A stretch of DNA of 64,000 nt from Phalacrocorax aristotelis (lineage: Eukaryota; Chordata; Aves; Suliformes; Phalacrocoracidae). The stretch spans positions 9,741,682 through 9,805,681 of the forward strand of contig NC_134288.1 in the NCBI RefSeq assembly GCF_949628215.1, written 5' to 3'. Below the pieces are notes generated by a model. It did no database searches. It was not told where the DNA came from and saw only the letters and a program-made list of their open reading frames with translations. Position numbers and translations under genes: made by a program. Numbering within the stretch: the stretch's first letter is position 1; every line of letters starts with the position of its first letter. This document shows, one piece after another, positions 54,620-64,000 of the stretch.

Positions 54620-57600
54620 GCCACTGTTCCCTGTCCCCTGCGGGCCAGGGACATGCAAACACTGTGCAGGGGACAGGGATGGAGCCGCCTCGTGCCATGG
54701 CACGGCACTGCAGGGAAGGCTGGCACCGGACAGAGCAGCACCCCAAAAACATCCCACTGGGGTGGCCTAGCCGAGCCAGGCATGGTCCAAGTGGCCAAGT
54801 GCTTCCAAGGCACCCACAAGTGACACAAAGTGGCCACTGGCCACCCCATGGGGATGGTGCTGGCCCCTGTGCCACTGAGCTGCAGCCAGCTCTGCCCACT
54901 GGCACCAGCCCTTGGGGAGAGCAGCTCTGGAGGACCCTGCACTCCGTGAGCACGACGTGGCACCTGAGGGCACCACTGGATCTGGGCACTGCTGCTGGTC
55001 CCTGAAGCAGGACTGAGAGCAGATAGGAACTGGGCACTGGCTGCAGCCTCCTCTGGGAACCCATTGAAAGACTCTTGTTTTCTGCAAAATAAAGTGTTTT
55101 GGGCATCAGGGAAAGAAACAAAGGAGCTGGGGGCTCATGGAAGAGTCAGGCTGTGCATGGGTGCTGCACAGACATTGCCAGCCCTTGCTGAAGATGCAGA
55201 ATGTGCTGTTGGGGTGCTGCACCCCAGAGCACGGCCTCAGAGCCTGGGCAGGGCTTAACCCAGGTGTGAAAAACCCCTGGGGAGAGCAGCTGCACCATGG
55301 CAGCTGGGCAAGGGCACAGCATGGGCATGCAGAGTCCTGAAGCCGATGGATTCCCAAGGGCTTCGCCAGGTTTCTGTCTGGTTCCTCCACCCAGCAGAGC
55401 CCCGTTTACTTTAAATGTTTGAACCTTAAGGTGAGGAAAGCCTTGCTCACGAAGGGTGCACAGACAGCAGCCCGCTGCCCAGATTCCTGCTGGGGGCAGA
55501 GGTGGGCAGGGGGGAGGGGTTTGCAGGAGGAACCCCCAGTAACTAGACCTAGCCCTCCCCAGCCAGTGCTGTCAGGCAAAAGCACTCCAATAATACCAAC
55601 TATTAAAAACCCAGAATATCCATTTATCGTGTCAGGGCAGCAGGAGCACCAGTGTAGGTAGAGGAGGAAGGGCTCAGCCCCTCATATGCAGCTGGCGTTC
55701 CTTTGCGGGTGACAGGGGAGGCCAGTGTTCAGTGACAGGTGATAAAGCAGCAAGAGTAACTCCCAGTGAGAGAAAAAAGAGATGGCAGAGGTTGCTGGGG
55801 GTCAGGCAGCTGCCCCTGGAGCTGTCCCACACCACGCATCCTCCTGGCCCCACTCCCCATCACTCCTCACTACCCAAGCTGGGTGTGGGCAGGGGGACCC
55901 TGCTCCTCCACAGGGCTCTACCGGCAGCCAGGCAGGACAGAGCAGCGAAAGGCCGAGTGCAGATACTTGCTGGGGGAGTTGGGCTCTCCCCAGGGCTGGG
56001 CTGGCCGGGTGCCCCCAGGGAGGCTGAGGTTACCGTGGGCTGAGGTTACCAGCTTTGGCCCCTGCCAGCTGATGGCCAGGTCTCTCCTCCTGAGCTCTCC
56101 ATCCCGCAGCCACGTGGAGCTCAAGTCCTGCCAGACACTGAGCCTGGCTGTTCCCACATGGGACTCACGCACAGCCAAGGCCACCAATGCAGGCAGCAAG
56201 AACATCCCAGGAGTGGCAACTGCCTCACCCCCAGCACCTCCTAGGAGGATGCAACACTGTCCAGGCAGGGGAAAGGACAGTGCTGCTCCACGTTGTGAAA
56301 TCCTGGGTCCCAGCAAGCCACCAGCTTCTGTGCGCCATGGGCTAGCGTCAGGCTTTGCCAGAGGAGCTGTGCTTCACCCACGGCCTTGAAAGCAAGACAA
56401 GCCAGGATGGGGACACAGCCATACCCCTGTACTGGAGGTGCTACTGCCCTGGCCTTGGGCAGCTGCCGGGGAGAGCACAAAGGCCCGGGAGCATCACACA
56501 GCAATAAGCAGCCAGCATGGCAGGCAGGACTGCAGCCCTCCTTGCTGCTGCAGAGAAGACCACCAGCAAACAGTATGAGGGGAGAAAAAAGGTCCCCACC
56601 AAGCCCTTCCCCTGCTACGGACAGCAGCCCAAGGCTGGTACACACTTCACCGATGGGAGAGATGCTGCTCTTGCCTTGGGTGGTGACTGGAGAGCCAGGC
56701 AGCGAGCCAGTGCTTGCTCCGACCGCAGCACTGCACAAGGGAGCCTTCCCGCTTCCTTCACAGCTGCAGCCTCCAGCTGTAGCTTGCAGCCCTGCGGCAC
56801 AGGCAGCTCACAGGCAGAGTTTAAGCTAAGGAGAAAGCAAGACTCACAGCTAGACCTGCCTCCTCCAGAGCCCAGTTAGTCCTGACAGCAAAACCAGCAG
56901 CCCCTCAGCAGCAGCACAGTGGCAGAAGCATCTTCGGTACCCACCACCACCTCAATGCAAGAGCAACATTTGCTCGGCAGGACGCAGACGGGGGTCCTGA
57001 GCAGACACCAGGTTCTCCCGCTCCAGCCCTCACAGCTTGGGCTCATGTCTTCAGTGAGCCCAGCTCTGTGCTGGAAAGCCTCCCTTTTCCTGAGGTCAGA
57101 GGCAGAACCTGGAACATGATAAAAACCAAGAGGGATCCCACAGGAAGAGGCACATGGCTCCAACCAGCAGTGCTGATGTAGTTGTTTACATGCAGAGGTT
57201 GGGGCATCACTGGCATCCACAGATCTCTGAGACCATGGCACCTACACCACCCATTCCCAGCATAGCCACCACTCCCGTGGAGAGCAGGAGTCTCCAGAAC
57301 TCAGCCTCCGAAGGGCACACTGGCAGGAATAAGTGGCAAGACGTCGTGCCTTGGGCAGCAGGGACTCTGCCCACTGTCTGTCATCGCCAACATACAGTTT
57401 GGAATTGACTCTCCCCTCCTCTGGCCGAGGGCTGCCAGGCACCTGGAGGCCACCACCGTCACTTGAGGCATGTTCTGCAACTGCTCCACCAGCCTCCCGG
57501 CAATCCCTGAGCGAAAGGAGCACATCCACTCACCAGGCAGGGGATCAGGAGCCCACACACCACAGATGTGCCCTGCAGCCCCCTTGGACAGGTCAGTGCA

Positions 57601-60600
57601 GCGGAAGCTAGGATAAAATTCTCAAAGGAGAGGAGAAGCGCCTGCCTGGAAGCCAGCCAGCCTTCCCAGGGCACTTGCAACCTTACACGCTTACTGAGAG
57701 TCAGGGTTGGCGTCCGGGCACGAAGCCTTGGGACAAGGTGAGGAAGCAAAGCTCTGAGAGTGGACACTGCAGTGCTGGGGAGCCACAGAAATGGTTCTCC
57801 AAAGGAGGTGCGTGTGTGAAGGATGAGTGTCCTATGGTTTGGCACTATTACAAAACAAAATTAATTTGTGGCAAAGAGAAATAAGCTGGAGATAGTCTCC
57901 TCACAAGAAAGATTTGTAGCATTGCAGGGCAATAGCTGTTACACACCAGGATTTCAGATGCCTTGGTCCAAAACCCACACCCCAACAAGCAGCACAGGGC
58001 TCCGGGTCTCCGCAGAGCACAGATGCAAACCAACTACCACCAACATTTCTCAGGCTGTTTTTGGTTTGGTTGTTTGTTTTTTTTTTTTCTTCCCTCCCCA
58101 TTCAGGAACTTAAGCCAGAGTCTGCATTGGCTGCAGCTGGAAAACAGCCTGTCCTGGGGTTATCTGGCAAAGCATCAAGCACGCCAGTTCCCTAGCTACA
58201 CGGTTGTCACAACTTCAGCAGCACACTTTAACCTTTATGCTTTTCATGGGTAAGGGAGGCTTTTTGCGCAGCCAAACCTTGCCTGTTCTCCAGGAAACCC
58301 TATACCCTGTCTAAATTGAGCAGTAGGGCAGGCGAGAACAACATCCCCACCTGAATCCCAGCCATGCCACTGAAACACAAGCCAGCCAGCCTGCCTGTCC
58401 TGGTGGGGACCAACCCAGGCATGCAGTCAGCAGAATAACTGCTTCCATCAGCACCCAGGACTTCCCCAGACAAACTGCTGTTGTATCGTGACAGGTCCCA
58501 TCAAGGTGGTGGGGAAAGATGAGGAACAATCCCAACACCATCAAAGGAGCTTCCAGAGCTACACAGCATCTCAAGGACAGCAACGTGGCTGCCAGCAGCG
58601 ACACCAGGGAGCGCTGAGTGCAGATCCAAATCACCAGGACCTGCCCACACACAGGCTGTCCTTGCCAGCTTCATGCCAGGCCATGCTGGCAGCCAATGAG
58701 GTATCCCAGCAGACAGGCCAGCAAGAACAATAGCTGTGGTTTTGAGAGCATCACCAAGCCTTTTCATAAGAATCTTTCTCACCGGCTAATAAGATCTTGC
58801 AGTTCTCAGCTACCTGTCAACATAAGAGTCCAGAAAAACATCAGCTGCCTTTTAGTCCAGCTCTAGTCTGAGTTCAGCAAATTACTTTGCTAGCAACTCA
58901 ACTAGAAATGCATCACAGGAAGATTCTGTACCCAGCTCCAGCTCTCCTTGATCAACCCTCCAACAGCCCCACTTGCAGCCCAGGCATGTTCATAAAGCCA
59001 ATGAGTTTTGAGTTCTTGAATACAAGAATGTTTTTGCAAAATCCATACAGCAAGATTATAGATTTTACATCAGTGTGTCAACCTACCCTAACAGCGAGTG
59101 CTGAGACAGCACTTGGTTAAATCCCATTCTCCTGCCCCAGTCCTGTAATTTTATTCTTCCACTTCTACTCTGCTGGGACTGGGAAAAGCACCTGCCACTG
59201 GTTTTCTCCTGTTGAAGCCTTAACCAAACCCCATCCTTACCAACATTCAGCTCCTCCACAACACCTGCCATTTACAATTTTCTGCACTAGCACAGTTTTT
59301 CCCCTAATTAAGAAGGAGGTTACACTAACCACCCACAAGCCTGTAGGAATCCGCTGGGTGACTGGAGAGCTTTGCCAAGCACCCGCTACCCTTGTAGGGC
59401 ATGGCAGCCCAAGGCTCCCTTTCACTAAGTTTGCAGTGTATGAGGAATATAAGAGGCCATGTTTGCAGGAAGAGGTAATATCTTTTATTAGACCCAATGA
59501 TACCGTTGGGAAAAACTGACACGCTGTCAGACGTACAAACTCTTCCTCAGGTCTGAAGCAGAGGCCATGTAGGGCCATCACGGAAATGCAGTTGCTCCAT
59601 CCTTCAGGGATCAATATCTGCTCCAGCTCAGCAGCCTCGTTATCTTGCTTGCCTTTACATTTTTCTGCAGCTCATCATTCAGGATTTCCTCTGACTCAGC
59701 ATAAATATTTGCTGCTCCTGCTGCCCACACGCTGCCTGCTCCAGAGAAGCTGGCACTCGAGGCTGCAGCAGAAGCTTCCTGATTGCATATTCAAGGTCCT
59801 GCCATGTCCCTACTCCAGCAGATCACGTGGAACAGCTCTACTGTGACAGAAATAAGTTTAAGGCAGACCAAGGGAAAATCTGCCTGCCTTTGGTCAGACC
59901 CACGCAGATCAGAGTGGTTTGCAGGAAGAGGATGCTTACAAGCTCCTCTTGCCCCAACCATTCCTGTAATTTGTACATCAGCAGGGCTGTCACAGTTACC
60001 TCTGACAAACGGCCTTTCGGCCATGCTGTTGCTGACACTCCCTCCCCGTCAGCCTCAGCTCAGTGACATGGGGCTATCAGCAAAGTCAACAAAATGCAGC
60101 TGTATGCCTGGGTCAACCTTTCAGGCCTGGTTCTGCCACAGCCAAATAAAGGTCCTCAAGAGAAAGGAAGAAAAAGCTGAAACTTTGGCAAAAAGTAGCC
60201 TTGTCTCTTGGCTCACCGTTTTGAAAAGGCCATGCTGTCACAGGGTCATTCATCCTCTAGTACCAGTGAGCTTCCTCCAAATACCTGTTCTCCAGTTCCT
60301 CAGTTATTAACTGCACAATACTTTTATTTTTATTCTTTTAAAGGATCCTTATGTTTCAGTGAGGGTGACTTTTTCTCTTTTAATCCAAGCAGAGTGGAAG
60401 TTTGAGGCTGGTGCTCTTTGAAGCACTGAAGTTCTGTATACCCATAGGAAACACTTGCTCACTGCTGGCTGCAGCCATTTTTCTGCAACAATATCCCTTC
60501 AGCACTGCACTTTTTAGAATTCCTGCAGAAACATCATCCAAGAAACAGAGTTTGTCCTACCTGGACACATTAATTCCATTTCCCATGTTTTCCTCCATTC

Positions 60601-61540
60601 AAAACAGCATGACAACAGCAATGAGCAGCCCAGCTGACATGGGTTCCAGCAAGCGATAGAAGTAAGGGACCCATAAACACAGGAGACGCAAAGCCTCCAT
60701 GTCATTACAGCCATGAGAAGCCAAGCCAGCCCAAAGGGCTTTATGCATTTCCAAGCATGAACTAGAGGGCTTCCAGCACAGCTCCAGTGACCTGCCACAC
60801 CAGCCTTTTTTTGCAAGTCCTTTTTGACTCAGGAAACAGCACCACAGCATCACCTGAGTTAGAACAGGTAGTAGTGGCACCTGAGAGCATCATTTGGAGT
60901 CATTGTATACCAAACCCCTTTCTGCCCTCACACAACCTTCTGGAGTTATCTTTCTTGTTTAGACAAGTCCAAGTAAAGGCCTAAAACAGTCTTAAAAGGT
61001 AAGAAATTGTATCAAAATGCTAAGAAATAATTGTCCGTAAATTTTAATATAAATTTGATCACCTCTTCACAACGCTGGAAGCTTTGTCCTCCAGCATATT
61101 AGAGCACTTGTTCTATATTTAGTTCTGCTAGCTGTGCTAGACTGGGTAGGAGACAATGCATCTTTAGGCATGATAACTGCGCTGGCAGGAGCCAGGGAGG
61201 CAGCCTACAGCAAGTCATTTGCCAGTTAAGTGGTTCCCCAAATAGAGTGACTTCAGCTATAAACCAGCAGAAGGTTTAATGCTCTAATACACACATGGAA
61301 CTACTTTTAAAAGTGTGGGCAAGACTCACATTAGCACTCAACTAAACATCAACAAGAAAGGTCAGATCTGCAATATGCTTCACATTACTGAACACAACTC
61401 AAGCTTAATACAGACTAAAAGCCTAGGAAAGAGAGACTTGAAACCAATACTTGGATGTATGAAGACAAGGCAGCTCTCCTAGACACGCACATCCCTGTAT
61501 GTTCACTGTCTGCATGAGAGGGATTCAGCCCACTAGCAGA
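54620..61540. other. Intergenic between MYLK2 and TPX2
   Basis: The two minus-strand genes run in tandem, TPX2 first, separated by about 7 kb. No gene recognised. AT content rises towards TPX2. It contains an old repeat at about 59.4-59.6 kb and a poly-T tract at 58076-58090. Confidence 0.6.
59440..59580 (-). repeat. Old interspersed repeat, sauropsid-type, family not assigned
   Basis: On the minus strand, AGACCTGAGGAAGAGTTTGT, then CCCAACGGTATCATTGG and GTCTAATAAAAGATATTACC match from memory a consensus found all over turtle, crocodile and bird genomes (CTGAAGAAGAGCTCTGTG, then GGTCCAATAAAAGATATTAC). Many differences from that consensus suggest an old copy. I cannot assign the class from memory; a repeat-library search would settle it. 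Confidence 0.5.
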
Positions 61541-61562
61541 GACAGCGATCAGATTAGGAGTT

Positions 61563-61568
61563 TTTATT
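61563..61568 (-). terminator. TPX2 poly(A) signal AATAAA
   Basis: AATAAA on the minus strand about 275 bases after the TPX2 stop codon, giving a compact 3' UTR. Confidence 0.65.
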
Positions 61569-61841
61569 TAGTTGAAGTACACAATATCAAAACCTGGTTT
61601 AGTCTTTAGAGAACAAGATGTCTAGGGGTGAAGCGAGGCCATGGAGGCTGCATGGCACTGTCTGTATGCCGTGCCTCAGCCACCTGCCTCAGGTAGAGTT
61701 AAACTACTCAATATAACAATAGTGGAATCAAGTGCAGGACTTAGTCTGAGCAGTCATGTTAAAAAAACAACTGTTCCTTCACTGCTTATCAAGACAGAAG
61801 AGAGGGACGGGATCTCCCTCCTACTATCACATGTTTGCATA

Positions 61842-64000
61842 TCAGCACTGGAATCTATCCGAGAAGTTGGGAGACTTTGGCATAGTCAGTGGCTGATCGC
61901 TGGGCTTCACTTCTACGCTGCGGTATTTGCGTATTGGGTTTGCCTTGTGAACCTGTAAAAAAAATATCAAGGACAAAATAAAGGAAATGGTTGCAGTTAT
62001 GATGAAGCTGAAACTTGCAGGTAAGCCATCGGTGGGATGAAGGCAGACATCTGTCTACAAGACTACCACACTGCCTAGGGCACTGGAGGAGCCACCAGAA
62101 CATGCAAGGCATACTTTGGGGCTGTGGATTTTACAAAGATCATTCTGCTCCAGTGACTACATGGTACAGCTCCAAAAATAGGCCATCTCAGCAGAGCTGC
62201 TGACTTTTTGTTTTGGTTTGGGTTTTTTTGTGTGTGGGTGGGGTTTTTTTTGTGTTTTTTTTTGTTTTGTTTTTCAAGGCCAGTTGTAAAGATAATGAGG
62301 AGTCAGTTTGCAACAGGGAAACTTGAAAAGACTCTCTTAACGGAGCTGAACATTGACATTAGCTCATTTAGTATATTTACACATCCTTTGGGTTACTTTA
62401 CAGCCCCAGTTCAGAAATAGCTCACTTACCAGTTCTTGCCTTAGCTTAGCAACTTCTTCCTTTTCACGCTCCTCTTGTTGCTGTCTGACCTGCTCTTGAT
62501 GCCTCTCCCTTACGGCTTCTATATTTGCCAATCGTTTCTCGAATTCTTGCCGCTTTTTAGCTCTTTTTTCTGTTGCCAGCTCGAAGTTTTCAGGAACTAT
62601 GGAACCAGAAAGGCTCTCTAAGTTTAGAGATAGAGGAGACAACATTGGTGCAAAGGCAGGTAAAGCAGAGCAGTACTAGTGTCAAATGGAAGCCTCCCTC
62701 TGGAGCACTTCACCTTGCAGGGGTAGTTAGTAGATACCTCCCAGGCATCAGGAAAAGAGAAAACCTTACGCCCAAACGTAAGCACTGTTAACGCAGACAT
62801 TACCCCGTCACGGTGTTCTTATAGGAGGGAGCAAGCACACAATTGTTAGTACAAACAAGTTTTTGGCTGGTTGTATACCCTACGAAGTTTAGTCTACCCT
62901 AAGCTGTAGATGCCTTCATCTCATTAGAAATGGGAGGAAAAGACTGACAACTGCTGCAGAAATGCCAGCTGTCTCTACGGGAGCTCCTTGCATACTATTT
63001 ACCATTATCCCAAGCTAGCACACATCAGTCATCTGCCAATTGTAGCATAGCTGTTAAATACAGCTGCCATGTTAGTGCAGGACAGCGGGGCAGTAGAGAG
63101 GAAACTCCCCCACTCCCTTGGGACACAAGCTGTTAGGGAATTAGTTGATTAAGTGCATAGCACTGTTGGCCATGCTGATAAAGAAGAGGCAACAGCCAGT
63201 CTAAACATCATTTAATTGCATCAGTTCTGAGTTCTCAGCCAAGCCTGTGTAGCAAGTACTTATAACTCCACCTGATAACAGCTTATTTTCCTTTTTAGGC
63301 ACAAAAGGCTCCTGGTACACCACTGTGTTGGGACGAGCTTTAAAACAGGCCGCCTCTTTCTGCCTTTTCAAGTCTTCTTCAAGCTGCAAGAGAATACAGC
63401 CCATCAAGTGCCAGGCATAACAAAAAGACCATCTCCCCACCCCACCAGACTTCAGCATTATTTGACTTAGATCAAATAATTTGCATAGAAAAGTATACTA
63501 AAGCCAAAGAGTTGTGTCACTTGTTGCCTGCCAGTTATTTTTGCCGAAAAGGGCTGAAGAAAGTTTCAGGTATCCATTGCAGACTCAGATCCTGATTCAA
63601 CTCAAGCAGGACACTTTCTGAAATTGATCGCAACTCCACTAGCTGCTTTAAGTCTGGTCATACCTGTTATCCTTTTCATCCTACCTGCTGTTTCCAGCTC
63701 TGTAGCTTGGCAGCTCCTCGTTCATCAATCTGCAGATTGAATGGTTCAGGCTGAGTTGGGTTTTTTACCTTCTTTTCTGGCAGCTTTACGTGGTCAAAGT
63801 AAGGCAGAGGTAGCGCTTTGAACTTTGGCACCTGAAAAAAAAAAAAAAAAACAACTGGAAATATTTCTTTCCCCTTCCTCAAAGGCATGAAACTTTGAAA
63901 GTTTAACAGCCAACAGCAAGAGGCAAGTCCTGCCACACCCTTTCTACTTAAGGAGTAGAATGCAAGGTAGCTTTTAGTTCTTACCTCTTCCTTCTGCAAT
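61842..64000 (-). CDS. TPX2: TPX2, spindle assembly factor, C-terminal exons only
   Basis: TPX2 is a microtubule-associated protein that activates and targets Aurora A and promotes spindle microtubule nucleation under Ran-GTP and importin control. Five minus-strand exons: a partial one ending at 63985 (LQKEE), then 63831-63685, 63383-63272, 62617-62430 and 61952-61842. All phases match. The sequence [20 protein letters not shown] with [13 protein letters not shown], then [20 protein letters not shown] with VPKKENK, then [19 protein letters not shown] and a long charged helix ([13 protein letters not shown]), is the alpha-helical TPX2 repeat region. It ends [20 protein letters not shown] to FSDRFQC, matching the human end [10 protein letters not shown] to FSTRFHC; this tail helps bind kinesin-5 (Eg5). 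For the 62617 exon I chose acceptor CTTAG because it restores [11 protein letters not shown], as in human. The N-terminal Aurora-A-binding exons are beyond position 64000. Confidence 0.95.
62205..62275. repeat. T/G-rich simple repeat in TPX2 last intron
   Basis: Runs of T broken by GTGTG and TTTTG units, A/C-rich on the TPX2 sense strand. It looks like a decayed poly(A)-type tract. Confidence 0.8.

Overview
This window looks like a GC-rich, gene-dense piece of a bird genome (microchromosome-like). The evidence is a 5'-truncated CR1 retroposon ending in TTCTGTGA-type repeats at about 9.34-9.67 kb, CpG-island promoters, short introns and many minisatellites. It also carries an intact IRF10, a gene described in chicken and fish and missing from human and mouse. 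The gene order matches human 20q11.21 read backwards: XKR7(-), PDRG1(+), a TTLL9 relic(-), DUSP15(+), IRF10(+), FOXS1(+), MYLK2(-), TPX2(-). IRF10 sits between DUSP15 and FOXS1. All coordinates, splice sites and frames were read by eye. Comparisons with human proteins are from memory, not from a search.

Layout. 1-4.5 kb is intron 1 of XKR7, whose first exon and CpG promoter lie at 4.5-5.3 kb on the minus strand; the other exons are outside the window. 5.3-10.6 kb is intergenic and holds the CR1 copy. PDRG1 (five exons, 132 aa) occupies 10.6-12.2 kb. From 13.9 to 19.5 kb on the minus strand lie at least six recognisable exons of TTLL9. Two of them carry in-frame stops and several splice sites are damaged, so this looks like a unitary pseudogene; no exons were found upstream of 19.5 kb. 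A CpG-rich segment at 22.4-22.7 kb lies where the TTLL9 promoter would be and still contains a ciliary X-box-like motif. DUSP15 (seven exons, 215 aa) spans 24.2-31.0 kb. IRF10 (eight exons, 422 aa) spans 36.0-38.9 kb, with two interferon-response-type motifs just before its start codon. FOXS1 (one exon, 452 aa) is at 40.2-41.6 kb. MYLK2 spans 46.7-53.4 kb on the minus strand, about 983 aa in eleven coding exons plus an upstream non-coding exon. The last exons of TPX2 lie at 61.8-64.0 kb on the minus strand.

Functions. The genes are unrelated in pathway and are held together by old synteny: a scramblase-family membrane protein (XKR7), a prefoldin-like protein (PDRG1), a myristoylated phosphatase (DUSP15), an interferon-system transcription factor (IRF10), a forkhead factor (FOXS1), skeletal-muscle myosin light chain kinase (MYLK2) and a spindle assembly factor (TPX2). 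The most unusual features are a four-copy array of the XKR7 exon 1/intron 1 junction, the decayed TTLL9, the repeat-expanded N-terminal region of MYLK2, and the interferon-type promoter plus minisatellites around IRF10. I saw no rRNA, tRNA, CRISPR array, endogenous retrovirus or bacterial-type system.
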